DNA of 64,000 bases from Pseudofabraea citricarpa (taxonomy: Eukaryota > Ascomycota > Leotiomycetes > Helotiales > Dermateaceae): positions 434,001 to 498,000 of the forward strand of contig JAPWGK010000025.1 in the NCBI GenBank assembly GCA_029641185.1, written 5' to 3'. Below, in pieces: positions 33,187-44,413 of the stretch. The notes beneath the pieces were generated by a model. That model saw nothing but the letters and a program-made list of their open reading frames with translations, was not told the DNA's origin and made no database searches. How positions within the stretch are numbered: the first letter of the stretch is position 1; the number at the start of each line of letters is the position of its first letter. The position numbers and the translations under genes were made by a program.

Positions 33187-36100
33187 TTAGTTCAAGACCT
33201 TGCTCAGGATACCACTCTTGCCCTTCTTCTTACTAGACGATCCATCATCCTCCTTTTCCTCGGTTGCAGTATGGCTGCTAACCGAGCTGGTATGATGATC
33301 TCGCTTCTTGAGTTTGCGGATCGTATCGCCGATGAAGCCACCGCCACCACCGCTACTGCTAGTAACACCATTCTTATGGGTCTCGCCATTCCCGTTTCCA
33401 TTCTCAGCCCAGATCTTGGCACTGCTACCAGTAGTCTGTTCGCTATCTGCACTCTCTTGTCTGACAGGAGTCATCATCAAGTTCGCTGGGAATGTTAGAG
33501 ACCGGCTTCCTGATTGCATCGAGACAATGCTGCTTGATTCACTCTCAGGTCGGTGCGTTGTCCCGTTCCCAGTACGGCTGGAGGCAAAGGAACGTCTGGG
33601 ACTCTTGGATCGTTCTGACCGTCGCGTATCGGTTGGACTATAAGCGAAAATACTGCTCGCATCGCTGTTGTCGTGAGAGTTGTCGGTGCTTGACGGAGCA
33701 AGGAGCATGCTACTAGTAGCTAGTTCTCGTAGACGATTTTGCTGTGCAGTATTCGGACGATGTCTACTAAACTTGTTTCCGATGATAGCACCCGTATGTG
33801 ATATCAGAGCACGGATGACATCCTTCTTGAGAGCAAGAGCAAGATCCAGGTTTGACCATGTTTTGTTTCGGTACTCGATCATGGGTAAGCGGAAGACAAA
33901 GTCATGGACATCTTCAATGTTGCGCTCTCCTTTGCCCTTGTAACTCAAGCAGAGTACCACGCTCGGGATCTTGACGTAAGCGAGCGTCATGTAGTTTGAT
34001 GCTCGAGACATCATCTTTGTCAAATCATCAGAAGGCTTTTCTTTGGGCTTGCCATTACGGTGTATCGTGAATCGTGTGCCCTTGACTTCTCCGTTTGTAG
34101 AAAGTTTATCCAGGTTTGATGCGCTCGTTGCGTTTGTTGACGATCTGTTTAATTGTGGGCGAGACGTGATACTGGAGCCTAAACTCTCAATTGATGGCTT
34201 CTTTGAAAGAGATCTAACTGAAGCAGCCTTGGATGAGCTAGAAGCCTTATTGCTGGACTGGAAAAGTCGGAAGTGGTGGCTCCCATCACTTCCTTGGGCT
34301 GAGTGCATGGCTTTATTCTTGCCAGCAGCAGACGAAGTCGGTCGAGCCTCAGAAGTAAGGGTTGGTCGAAGGCGGAGTTCTAAAGAGCCAGCACGTGTAC
34401 TCGTTGCAGACCCACGTCTGTCAGCATTCAATGCTCCCAAAATATTTGCGCTTCCATTCAAGGTGCTCTTCGCATCCTCCTCTTCATCTTCATCATCAAG
34501 TGGTTGCATATGCTTCACCAGGAACGGAGAAGTATTCTTTCCGGGTCCAGTCTTATCATCGTGTGACCCAGGGAACATGTACTCGAATAATTTCTTGCCA
34601 ACTTCACGCTCAAGTTGAATCTTCATGGGGAATAGATTGACCTCGAAGTGATCCATGACCGGAATACCAGCAATGGCTTCGAGCATGTACCAATACACTC
34701 TTAACATTTGCTGGTTCCCTCCTTCGTTGAACGCCCCCCGCTCTGCGTCGGAATATGGCGCGAACATTTCAGGATAGATAGCATCGGGCAGAAGGTTGAG
34801 TCCAACAATCTTTCCAATTTGCATTAGGTTGATGTGAGATCCATCTGAGTTGTCTGTCCGATCATACTCTGCTTTCTGTAGCTGGAATTCCATGAGTGGT
34901 TGATTGTTGTCACGAATGAGATGCCACACGATCTGATCGGAGGAGATGTTCCATCTCAGAAGGCCACTGCTTTGAGATCCATCATATTTACGTTGTGATG
35001 TGGTGATGGCCTTCATCATGAAGAATAGTTCGTCTTCGCAGCTTGTAAGATCTCTGTCGAGCAATAGTCTATCCTCCCATCCATGCTTGTCGAGATACTT
35101 AGAATTGATTTGAAATTGCGTCTTGATCTCTTCCAGTTGTCGAATGCGCTCTTGTAAGCGGACAACCATCTGTGGAGCTCCACGCAAGTCACTGAAATCG
35201 GAAGCAAGCATGATTTTCTCGAGTCGCTCACTCCTAGTCTTCTCCAGAGGTTCACTGTACATGAGTAGGTCCATGACGATGATGTACATTGCGTAGTATT
35301 GTGCTGAGTTGCAGAGTGCTCGAATCTGTGGAAACTCTACCCACAAATGATCCATTCGGCTCTCGATGTTATTTGGTGACGTGTGAGATCCTTCTCCGCC
35401 GCTTATCTCATCATTGTACTTCAGACGCAATGTGTTATACTTGTCGTAGCGTAGACTAGCCGAAGTCTTTTGAACTACCCGTTTAAAGCCAAAGGGATCT
35501 ACTGAGAAGTCGAACATGACTTCCATAGGAACCCAAGGTGGCCAAGCCGAGCCGGCAGGAGTGCCATAATGGCTACCGGAGTAGAGGGAAAGTAGTTGGG
35601 AAGAGAACCACTTCTGATGAGTGACAAAGAATTGAGTGCTGTCCATTTCGACTGCGAAGCGGCGTTGAACCAGACCACTAACATCGTCGAAAATACGATC
35701 TTTATCCATAACCTCTACAACCTTCAATTCCATGCCTTTCGCGGTTACGAGAACGACTGCCTTTGGATTTTTCTCACTCTGAAGTTGGATTTGAGGAGCG
35801 ATGAGTCGAAGGTGATAGCTGTTCTGCGGAGTGAAATCCTGAGCAATGTTTGAGTCTAACTGTTCCGTCGAAACTCGTTGAGTATCGACTTGATGAATTT
35901 GAGGATCATCTGCATTTACGAATTTCTTCCCATCTGCAAGAATTTCCTGAATGCGTGCTTCGACTTCTCGAGACCCTTCGTCATCTCGACCGGTGGTGGG
36001 TGATGGTGCGGCTGATGATGATTTTTCTTCGGGAGACGGTCCTTTTGTTTTAGAAGCTTTCGCTTTCGCTTTGTTTTGCTCCTCCACAATATCCAGAATG

Positions 36101-39100
36101 AATTTGACAGCTCGCCTAGACAGGTAGTATACAAAACCACGTCTTTGACTAACTTGATGAATATAGCGAAGTATGATGTTCCTTAGCATGTTGTTCCACT
36201 TCATCTGCATGTTGTGAATGACGAAGCGATTGTTGAAATCACTGACAAACTCGGCCCCAGGATTAGTGTCCATGCCCTCTGTTTCGGTATCAGGCTCGGC
36301 CGGCGAGGTACTCTCTCCATCGCTGTCACGATCAGCGTCTCCATCAGGTACTGCTCGGCTGTCGCCAGTGTGTATACGCATGGACATTCGGTACATCATT
36401 GACTCCAAAAATAGTTTCTTGTCTTCCAACACATCGTTGTGCTTCTTGAGTTGTTCCAATTCGGCCTTGATCTTTGGGTCGCTCTCATTTTTGAGACATT
36501 CTAATTCAGCATTGCCAACATTTCTAGTGTGGCTTTCCATCTGCTGTGCCAATTGGTCTAATCGAGCCTGAATGAGGTTGCACTGCACACGTCGGGGATC
36601 GTCGTCCTTGCTCATGATACAGAAATGTGTTGGTTCGTTACCGAAAGGGCTTGTTCGGTCGGGATCACCAGCTATAACATCTCCATGGTCAGTCTGTCGG
36701 AAGTATGTAAATCTTGGAGCATAAGCAAGTGGCATGATCTTGGTCTCGGGATTAGCCTCTGAAGGTAATATCCAATCAAGTTCGACAAAATCGTCCATAT
36801 CGATCCAGCTGAAGTCGTTGTCAGGAATCTCAAAGTGAGAGAGATCCGTAGTCACTACATCCTGTTGAGATACAAGAATACTAGGTGCAGAAGCTTTACG
36901 AAGATCTTCAGAAGTAGTGCCAGCAATGCTAGCTGAAATGGCACGAATATCTGCGCGCACCAGATCTAGCTGCGCTCGGTGCATCTTCATTCCGCTTGTT
37001 TTGGCGCTTGTTTTCTTTCCCTTGTCCTGTGTGTGAAATTCCTCTCGTCTCTGATGCATGTCGAGCATGAAGCTATCCAACCTGATCTTGAGCCCGGTGG
37101 CTGATACAATGTCTTCCGAATAGTCCTCTGCCTCCTTGTGCTTGTAGATGTGACTGAGGAACAGAGGTGCTAACAAGAGATTGTATTTGATTGTTGAAAG
37201 ATGCCTTCCGAATTTCTTGCTCGATTTCTCAATCCCAGGCCACAACGTTCCTTGTCGGATGGGAAGCGACATCGCACCGCCAAACATTGACCACCAGGCG
37301 AAGAAGTGGGTAAAGAACCGCGGAGTAAGATGTACTGTATTGTAGCTTCTCGATATCTCGTTATTTGTAAGAGACCAGTCTCGATCAACTGGAGCTTTGA
37401 CTGCGATTGACATGTGAATATGTTGACTGCGGAACCCTCTGAAAGCATCGTACTCAAGTCCAGGAGGCGCTTTCGCAAATCGGGGTTCTCTTAGAATGAC
37501 GTTGTAATGAGGCTCGAAGTCAAAGGAACGCTTTCCCTCTCCCAAACTTCGCTCAAACATCAATCCGGCAAGCCATTGGACGTTGCCAGAAAGCTTCATC
37601 ACAACCTTCTTAAATGCAGCACCACGTTTGAAACTATCAGAGCTCATCACACTCCCGCCATCGTCGTCGGCATCACGATGTTTCTTCTCTGTACTTCGTG
37701 CTTGGTGACTAAAATCAGGAATAGCAAGGACATACTCGCCGCTGTCAACCGTCATGAACTTTCTTGGATCATCATCACGGCATATGTTCCATCTAACATC
37801 ATTCCGCCAGCACATCAGGAAACCGGCTCCATTGCCCGTAACCATGTAGGGATCTCGTGTGCCCTTCAACATCAGATGAACATCGCCATCTCCCTTCCAT
37901 GCAACGGTAACACGTGAGTGAAAGCTAAGCCGAATCTTGTCCCAGAAACCTGTTCGATCTGAGGGATCAACCTGAGGTTTGGTGAAAGTCTCGAAGACCA
38001 TCATCATATCCTGAATAGCGGGCTGATATGATGATCCCCAGGTGATGCGGGTAGGAAAACTAGTGTTGATGTCGACTTTGATGTCTGAGTACGTCTTTAC
38101 AGGTGAGACCGTCCGCCTGACATCAATCGCGAACCCTCCCTCTCCACGACGAATTTGTGGAATTATGTTGACCATAACATGCCGACTAGACTCAGGTCCT
38201 CTGAACTCTTCTGCAATTACGAAATCTGTCTTGAGCGCCCAAGCGGGCAGCCTGGGAGACTGGCCTGGCCGGATGGCCGGTACGTGCAGTAAAGGCAATG
38301 GATAATCTCGCAAGGTGACACGGGCTTCCCCCATGTCTAGTTGAACATGCATAGGAATTAAAAGTGAGTATTTCATGTCGTGGGGCATACCCTTCCCAAC
38401 GCGGTGGAGGAATTCAGGAAGTTGGCTGATAGGGAAAGATGGTTTGTCGATTGTAATATGGAGATCACTGATCAGGGTGCTCATCAACGCGGGACGTTGG
38501 GGTATTTCGAGAATGTTTTCCACGTCTTCCATATCATCAGGAAGCTCATCTGGACCCCAGAAAACACCGCGAAGTTCTTTCATGTGGAACTTTTGTAGCC
38601 CGTATATTCGGTCGATTCGGGCTTTCCAGCTCTGTGCGTTATGACGCTGTAATTTCTCATGAGCATCAGCAATGGAAACTTTAGCACTCCCACTCATTCC
38701 GCAAACGCCATCTGGATCGTAGCGCATCTTTCGACCACGCCCAGGAGACTGCGCACGATGTCTGTCAGTAGACATACCCGATGCGCTTTTACTACGTTGG
38801 GCTGATCCCTCATTTTGTTTGCTGCGCCCTCGGGGATGAGCTGATCGATTGCGAAAGCGTGAAGGATTGTTGCGCATCTCTTCCTCCTCGATCTTCTTAG
38901 CCTTGACTTTGAATGCAGCTTCACGCGCAATGCGCTGCTGCTGTTCCACCAAGCCGGCACGATATATGGAACCAAGCTTCCATTCAAATGCACCATCTTC
39001 GATTTCAAAGAGAAGTGCTCTACTACGGATCGAGATTTTAGGCACCAATTTTGGCCCTTCTGGGCCCTTTTCAAGAATATACTCATTAGTTCCAGTAGAA

Positions 39101-42099
39101 AACCTATGATGAAGCTGCTGGGTCGATTTCAGAGTATTGACAAAGTTGTCAAAGATTTTATGGAGCACAAGTTGGTGGGGAACTGCCAATCGAATCGCTT
39201 CTGTATTAACATCGATCATGTTGATTTCTTGTATGGAGCCATTGCTGAGTTTTCGCCTATGTTCCCGAAGATCAACACGGATACCCTTTACGCTCACAAT
39301 TCTTGCCCACACGCGTCTCATTTTCGGCGCCTCAGCGTACAACCGAATTAGTCTGGCTTGGAAGAAAGGAAGCGACCACCTGTGACGACCAGCTTCCATT
39401 CCATAAATTTGTAACATGACGGGTGGATCAGAAGGCATATTTGCCTTGACCTGCACTAAGGTTGCTCTAAGGTCGATGGTAACAAGTTCTTGAGAGCCAA
39501 ATGGATACTCGGTTGTTTCATCGCTATCTGGAGAAAGGGGGGATAATGGCGACAAAAGATCCATCTCGACACTCGCATCTACCCTCGCCTTTTCGGCCTC
39601 CTCTTGATCAGCTTTCGTGCGGACGAAAGCTCTACGCAGAACAGTTGTTGCAACACCACATGCATAATGGCGATACAGCGAATAGCTGATTAGAAGTGTT
39701 TTGACAAGTGAATTGACATGGAAAACAGGTCCTTGGTTATCGTGGTTGGTTGAGAGAGCAACTTCGAAGCGAGGCATGGAAATAAACGGTTCCATTTCCC
39801 ATTTTTCCGTAGATTCCACTACAAACCCCTCTAAACCTCGGACATGAACAGCAAGTCTTCTTCCATCTGTAGGGTGGTGATGTTTCTTCCGTGGCGAATG
39901 AGGCATTTTCAAAAGTAGCTCAGCATCTGGTGTCAATGACCGACTGCCGGCCCTCCGACGTGATGGTCTTCTTTCGACCGTGTCAACCTTTTGTGCTCGA
40001 TACTCTGCTGTCCACGACTCTAGCTGTAAAGCAACGCCTCGAGTATCATCTGATATCTCTTCATCAACACCTGCGACTTCTGCACTAAAATCCGAGCCTT
40101 GCAGTTGAAAATGTAAGAGCCAGGGTGGCAGAGCTCGTATAAAGTTCGGGTCTTTAACTGTCTTTGACTTTCGTTTTTTGTCCGGCTCGACATTGAGACG
40201 CAGCTGTCGTACGATTTGACGAACACCATCGCTGATCTCAGGCCTGATCATATGCACAGAGAATGTTTGAAGGTTCCCAGTGGCCACAACATAAACCTCA
40301 GGATTCGCGCTGATTTGGACTTTTAGCTCTAAAGATTCTGTTTGTAGGAGGTCGTAACGTGCCCCGGATGATGTTTGGTAGTAGAGGTCATGCGACTGTA
40401 AACGTACAGTCGATGCCAAGCTGTAGTGCAATTCTCCAACAGCAGAATGCGATGACTCAATGTCTAGGGAAATAGATGATATGGATGATATGATCAAGTC
40501 AAAATCGTCTGCATCCGCGGTTTTCTCTACTGGTGGCAGAGAAATTCGTATCACCGGCTCATGCATAGAAAACTTGACGTTGGCTTTTGGTAAGAGTCGC
40601 GATATCAGAATGTGTCGTTGCGGGACAGCACCAGGTTTGGGGGTAGGCTTAGGTTTCAACATAGCAAGCACAAGAGGCAGATGTTTGGGATCCAGATCCA
40701 CCGAGGGCGATGTGACCACAATATTAGCAAATAGAATATTGGCGTTTCTCTCATCTGCACTGTTATCTTCTCCAAATTCAACTGTTTTTGAGGGTAGGGT
40801 CGTACGGATGGTTGTGGTAGCCATGGGAATGTACATTAGTCGCTCAGCTCTTCCCTGGCCATCCTCCAGGCCAACTGCAATTGCCAGTGCTGCAACCAGG
40901 GCTTGATGTGCAACATCCTTGGACGAGAAATACATTCGATGTGCAGGAGACTTCTGATCCAGCCGGTGGAGGTCTACACCAACTTCCTTCATCGATGCAC
41001 TTAGATAGATTGGGGCACCGCCTGGTTGAACAGCGCGAATTTGCTTGCTGAAACCGAAAAAGCTGACCGCAAACTGGACTTCCTTAATCCCGCGAAGTAT
41101 TGAGCTAATGAACTCCTTCGAATCTGACACAGTCTGGACGAGCTTCTCCTCGCGACTGCCAGGCCTATCAAACTCTTCAATGAGGTCGGCGACGGATATC
41201 TCAAGTGGTTCTGATTTTGATCTTCCTCTTCTGTAAAGCTTTCTACACCCCTTGTAGCGGTTGATGCAGGTATTTATATCATCGTATGGGATATGTACTC
41301 GCCCAAGTTTAAGGGCTATCGAGGCATCCCGGAGACCATCCAGCTCCTTGTACAAGAATCCGTGGATATTTAACGTTGCATGATCCAGAACTTCCAAGGA
41401 ATCTCGGCCAGCTGGTGTAAACAGAATGCTGCGGACCGTAATCATCCATTCTGCAGGACTCTGATCCATCTTCAGGGACTTGGCGTGTGAAAAGAGCCGC
41501 GACCTGTCTACCATCTTCCTCCGCGTATCCACGGCCATTGTAAAACTCCCCACCTGTATATTTCCTACATCGAGTATGGTGATGGTCGTGTTCGTTGTGA
41601 CCAGATCCACCATGCGAAGCCAATTGATTTTCCGGTGCAGACGTTTTATCCGTTCTTTCGTCTTGGTGAGCTGCTCCCAGCTTTTGCTTCGTTTCGGGCC
41701 AAAACTTGTCTGGCGTGACAATGGCTTTCTCTTCCTTTGCGGTTCGAATTCGCAATTTGGCCCGTCTGCCCCTTCTTCTACTCCCCCGTTCTCGTCCGCA
41801 TCTTCTGCGCCCTTCTCCCGATCCACTGCCTTCAGATCCACGGTCAGGGCCAACTCCGTCACCACCACACTGACCCATGTTGGCTGGGCGAACGTCGGCC
41901 GGTGCAAGTTGAGGCCCAGACCCCTTATCTCAATCTTTATGCCATCTTGCGGGGTGTATGCGAGCCGTCTCAGGGAGAAGTAGCCAATGCGCTGTATGGA
42001 GATGCCCGTGACGATTCGTAGAATGGCAAAGACGACAAAGGAGAAGAGGTAGAGCAGGACCACTACTCCGAATATGAAAGTCGGATTTAAAAGCGCCAT
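33187..42099 (-). CDS. fmp27: FMP27/BLTP2-family bridge-like lipid transfer protein
   Basis: One uninterrupted frame of 2970 residues; the ATG is at 42099 (a GTG two codons upstream is not used). The first ~30 residues form a membrane anchor (FIFGVVVLLYLFSFVVFAIL), which in this family sits in the ER. Long beta-rich repeating-beta-groove segments follow. Two diagnostic blocks are clear: GFWDKIRLSFHSRVTVAWKG from about residue 1383 and WPPWVPMEVMFDFSVDPFG from about residue 2186. A coiled-coil lies between them. The C-terminal ~400 residues are Ser-rich and disordered, ending in Lys-rich clusters. Relatives (yeast Fmp27/Hob1, plant SABRE, fly Hobbit, human BLTP2) are rod-like channels that move lipids between the ER and plasma membrane. 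Absence of introns over 8.9 kb is notable. Confidence 0.95.
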   Translation of the reverse strand: MALLNPTFIFGVVVLLYLFSFVVFAILRIVTGISIQRIGYFSLRRLAYTPQDGIKIEIRGLGLNLHRPTFAQPTWVSVVVTELALTVDLKAVDREKGAEDADENGGVEEGADGPNCEFEPQRKRKPLSRQTSFGPKRSKSWEQLTKTKERIKRLHRKINWLRMVDLVTTNTTITILDVGNIQVGSFTMAVDTRRKMVDRSRLFSHAKSLKMDQSPAEWMITVRSILFTPAGRDSLEVLDHATLNIHGFLYKELDGLRDASIALKLGRVHIPYDDINTCINRYKGCRKLYRRGRSKSEPLEISVADLIEEFDRPGSREEKLVQTVSDSKEFISSILRGIKEVQFAVSFFGFSKQIRAVQPGGAPIYLSASMKEVGVDLHRLDQKSPAHRMYFSSKDVAHQALVAALAIAVGLEDGQGRAERLMYIPMATTTIRTTLPSKTVEFGEDNSADERNANILFANIVVTSPSVDLDPKHLPLVLAMLKPKPTPKPGAVPQRHILISRLLPKANVKFSMHEPVIRISLPPVEKTADADDFDLIISSISSISLDIESSHSAVGELHYSLASTVRLQSHDLYYQTSSGARYDLLQTESLELKVQISANPEVYVVATGNLQTFSVHMIRPEISDGVRQIVRQLRLNVEPDKKRKSKTVKDPNFIRALPPWLLHFQLQGSDFSAEVAGVDEEISDDTRGVALQLESWTAEYRAQKVDTVERRPSRRRAGSRSLTPDAELLLKMPHSPRKKHHHPTDGRRLAVHVRGLEGFVVESTEKWEMEPFISMPRFEVALSTNHDNQGPVFHVNSLVKTLLISYSLYRHYACGVATTVLRRAFVRTKADQEEAEKARVDASVEMDLLSPLSPLSPDSDETTEYPFGSQELVTIDLRATLVQVKANMPSDPPVMLQIYGMEAGRHRWSLPFFQARLIRLYAEAPKMRRVWARIVSVKGIRVDLREHRRKLSNGSIQEINMIDVNTEAIRLAVPHQLVLHKIFDNFVNTLKSTQQLHHRFSTGTNEYILEKGPEGPKLVPKISIRSRALLFEIEDGAFEWKLGSIYRAGLVEQQQRIAREAAFKVKAKKIEEEEMRNNPSRFRNRSAHPRGRSKQNEGSAQRSKSASGMSTDRHRAQSPGRGRKMRYDPDGVCGMSGSAKVSIADAHEKLQRHNAQSWKARIDRIYGLQKFHMKELRGVFWGPDELPDDMEDVENILEIPQRPALMSTLISDLHITIDKPSFPISQLPEFLHRVGKGMPHDMKYSLLIPMHVQLDMGEARVTLRDYPLPLLHVPAIRPGQSPRLPAWALKTDFVIAEEFRGPESSRHVMVNIIPQIRRGEGGFAIDVRRTVSPVKTYSDIKVDINTSFPTRITWGSSYQPAIQDMMMVFETFTKPQVDPSDRTGFWDKIRLSFHSRVTVAWKGDGDVHLMLKGTRDPYMVTGNGAGFLMCWRNDVRWNICRDDDPRKFMTVDSGEYVLAIPDFSHQARSTEKKHRDADDDGGSVMSSDSFKRGAAFKKVVMKLSGNVQWLAGLMFERSLGEGKRSFDFEPHYNVILREPRFAKAPPGLEYDAFRGFRSQHIHMSIAVKAPVDRDWSLTNNEISRSYNTVHLTPRFFTHFFAWWSMFGGAMSLPIRQGTLWPGIEKSSKKFGRHLSTIKYNLLLAPLFLSHIYKHKEAEDYSEDIVSATGLKIRLDSFMLDMHQRREEFHTQDKGKKTSAKTSGMKMHRAQLDLVRADIRAISASIAGTTSEDLRKASAPSILVSQQDVVTTDLSHFEIPDNDFSWIDMDDFVELDWILPSEANPETKIMPLAYAPRFTYFRQTDHGDVIAGDPDRTSPFGNEPTHFCIMSKDDDPRRVQCNLIQARLDQLAQQMESHTRNVGNAELECLKNESDPKIKAELEQLKKHNDVLEDKKLFLESMMYRMSMRIHTGDSRAVPDGDADRDSDGESTSPAEPDTETEGMDTNPGAEFVSDFNNRFVIHNMQMKWNNMLRNIILRYIHQVSQRRGFVYYLSRRAVKFILDIVEEQNKAKAKASKTKGPSPEEKSSSAAPSPTTGRDDEGSREVEARIQEILADGKKFVNADDPQIHQVDTQRVSTEQLDSNIAQDFTPQNSYHLRLIAPQIQLQSEKNPKAVVLVTAKGMELKVVEVMDKDRIFDDVSGLVQRRFAVEMDSTQFFVTHQKWFSSQLLSLYSGSHYGTPAGSAWPPWVPMEVMFDFSVDPFGFKRVVQKTSASLRYDKYNTLRLKYNDEISGGEGSHTSPNNIESRMDHLWVEFPQIRALCNSAQYYAMYIIVMDLLMYSEPLEKTRSERLEKIMLASDFSDLRGAPQMVVRLQERIRQLEEIKTQFQINSKYLDKHGWEDRLLLDRDLTSCEDELFFMMKAITTSQRKYDGSQSSGLLRWNISSDQIVWHLIRDNNQPLMEFQLQKAEYDRTDNSDGSHINLMQIGKIVGLNLLPDAIYPEMFAPYSDAERGAFNEGGNQQMLRVYWYMLEAIAGIPVMDHFEVNLFPMKIQLEREVGKKLFEYMFPGSHDDKTGPGKNTSPFLVKHMQPLDDEDEEEDAKSTLNGSANILGALNADRRGSATSTRAGSLELRLRPTLTSEARPTSSAAGKNKAMHSAQGSDGSHHFRLFQSSNKASSSSKAASVRSLSKKPSIESLGSSITSRPQLNRSSTNATSASNLDKLSTNGEVKGTRFTIHRNGKPKEKPSDDLTKMMSRASNYMTLAYVKIPSVVLCLSYKGKGERNIEDVHDFVFRLPMIEYRNKTWSNLDLALALKKDVIRALISHTGAIIGNKFSRHRPNTAQQNRLRELATSSMLLAPSSTDNSHDNSDASSIFAYSPTDTRRSERSKSPRRSFASSRTGNGTTHRPESESSSIVSMQSGSRSLTFPANLMMTPVRQESADSEQTTGSSAKIWAENGNGNGETHKNGVTSSSGGGGGFIGDTIRKLKKRDHHTSSVSSHTATEEKEDDGSSSKKKGKSGILSKVLN

Positions 42100-43469
42100 T
42101 ACCACTAACAGTCCCTCAACGCCATGCGAATTCTCCTCCCGTAGTGCCGTGGGACAGGCGCCTCTCCTTGTGTTATCGGGCTGCCAGTGATGCCAATGCC
42201 ATCCGTTCCTGCGGCTTCATGGATGTATGGTAGGGGACGCCGGAGGGGCAGGAAATCAACGTAAGGACCGATAATGCCGAGTGCGGTCGCAAGTATTATA
42301 GCAGATCAACATGCTTCGAGGGAAGCTCGAGCGGAGAGGTCGGAGAGGTAAATATGTACGAGTGTCTGGCGGAGGGGGCGTCGTGTAGGGCGGGTGCTAA
42401 ATTACCAACGAGCAGCTAGCAACTTAATTGCATCTCGCTGGGCGCACGCGACAGCGAAGCGGCTTTCTTTTGTGCGGTTCTTTGACTTTCGGGATCAGGG
42501 TCAAGTCCTTTGTGATTATGCGAAGGCGCGGACTATCCGGAGACTTGCGTGAGGAGTGGTGGGTGGCCGCTGGGGATGTCCGGATGCGGGTGGGTGGTGG
42601 TGGTGGTGGTGGTGGAGGGTTGAGGGTTGGGGATAGAAGATATCGAGTGAGGCTTGACTTGACAAAGAGGCAGTTTGATCACGATTCACAACAGCTCATG
42701 GGGGGGTGTTGGGGTGGCAGGTGAGTGGGTAGTTGGCGAGGCTGGTTGGCTGATTTCAAGCATCGGTAACCGTGTCACCGCACAGTCAGTCACTGGGAGG
42801 AGAGGACAACGCAAATTGAGGCCGTTCATCTTCATCTTCCAGAGAATGCGGTCAGCTAGCTATCCACCACCGCATCCTGGTCAGCACTCCATTGGGCCAT
42901 TCTGCCGGACGTAAAGAAGAAAAAGTGCAGAAGCCGGATTTTGGCACAAAACTCATGCCGTGCCGCATCTCTAGACAATTATGGCTTGCGAGAGAGAGAG
43001 GGGAAATGCATGCCATGGAAGACAACACAAGGGGACAGACAAAATGCGATGCGGTGAATATGGGTTTGCCTTGTTGGCGAATGCCAATAGGCGATCTCCC
43101 GTATGATGATGCTGCACTTGGGCCGGATCAAACTTGGAGTTCTCCACGCGATAGGATCCGAGATATATACGACCTAACGAGCCGTCTCATCTCTTCTCCT
43201 CTCCTCTGTTCTCCTCCCGCCTCCTCTCCCCTTTCCCCTCTCCTCCATCTGCCGGTATCTAATACTTCGGCTCCTGTTGGTTCCCCAAACATCATGCCTC
43301 GCTTGAGCCAGTATACATCGTAACATAGCTATATACCTACCGACCTAGTAACAATATCTTACACATCAGCTTACAGCTCCTCGCCTATTGTGATCAACCT
43401 TCCTTGTGCATCCTGCTGGCTTTTCTTTGTGTCTGAAATTCAGCATCTTAAGCCCTCCCGCCTAATCCC
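42100..43469. other. Intergenic: FMP27 promoter and 3' flank of the Tim17-like gene
   Basis: No supported gene. It holds a (GGT)n run at 42593-42614, GAGAG/CCTCT pyrimidine-purine tracts (43190-43250) and C-rich segments. Plus-strand ORFs of up to 143 codons are composition-driven. Confidence 0.5.
42593..42614. repeat. (GGT)n microsatellite
   Basis: About seven GGT units about 500 bases upstream of the FMP27 start. Confidence 0.85.
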
Positions 43470-44413
43470 TCACCTCTTACTCGTTTGAGACTGTGCATTT
43501 CGCTCCTGAGACTCAACCGCCTGTCTCGCCATCATTTCACGCTCTTCGGTCCGCAATGCTGCGATATTCTCGTCGATTAACGCAATCTCAGCGTTGACAC
43601 GAAGAAGTTTTTCTTGCAGCATTTCCTCATATTCTGCGTCCGACAAGACCTTCATCGGACTCCACTTGGAGTTCAGCCACGAATCTTTTAGGTCTCGTTG
43701 CTGGGGGAGCTCGGAATTGCGTGCGTCCGCTCTGTTGAACAGCAGTTGTCCCACAGAACCGAAGAGGGCGAACACGATCGCACCAGGAATAACATGGCCA
43801 CGCCCACCTGGATAGTTCATCAGTGACAGGCCCAAGATAAACGGTTTGCAGCACACGTACGCAACATGCCACCCACACTACCGCTCACCCCACCAGCTAT
43901 GGCACTGGCTGAGATCTTCTCCTGCGGGGTCACTTTCTCTTCTCCCCACGCATGCAGAACGACACTTCTTGACGCTGACGCTTACATCAGCACACGCTCA
44001 AAAAGGTATGTGTGTCAAGATTTGGACGTACCAGAAAACGTGCTTGCTAAAGTAAACCACTGGATCCCAGATGCCAGGGCAAAGAGCACCGGAGTCTTGG
44101 ACCGGATGATGCCCGCAAACCCACCCACCAACGTCCCGGATGCACCTAGGGTCCCCATATCAGCAATCCGTCTGAAGAACTGAAGAGAAGCCATCATCAC
44201 GTGTGCCCCAGAGTTGGACAGAGGGAAAAACAGGACGGCAAACAGGACGGCAAACATACCGGCAAGGCCTCCGACCTGCAGTGCTGGCCAGATGATGTCT
44301 TTGATCTCTGGTGGCAGGTCATTCCGTCGAGGCTGTGATCCGCTGGGCGTGGCCATGTCGTCCTGGACTTTCTTGACAGCGCAGACGTTGGGCTGCATTG
44401 CTGTGTGGTTCAT
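43470..44413 (-). CDS. Tim17/Tim22-like multi-span membrane protein with C-terminal coiled coil
   Basis: Three exons on the minus strand: 44413-44032, 43980-43861, 43807-43470. Introns are 51 and 53 nt, both with GTACGT donors; 279 residues. An in-frame ATG at 44356 (MATPSGSQ) has better start context than 44413 and may be the true start. Several Gly-rich hydrophobic helices (WPALQVGGLAGMFAVLFAVL, GTLGASGTLVGGFAGII, AIAGGVSGSVGGML, GAIVFALFGSVGQ) carry GxxxG spacing like the Tim17/22/23 superfamily. The last ~75 residues are a charged coiled coil (YEEMLQEKLLRVNAEIALID). A mitochondrial or peroxisomal membrane role is inferred from this fold-like pattern only. It is divergent from eIF4B with a ~450-base shared promoter. 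Confidence 0.72.

Noticed and set aside
32590..33236. Plus-strand ORFs near the FMP27 3' end
   Set aside because: Derived from CCCAG/CGACT repeats and from antisense of the FMP27 C-terminus.
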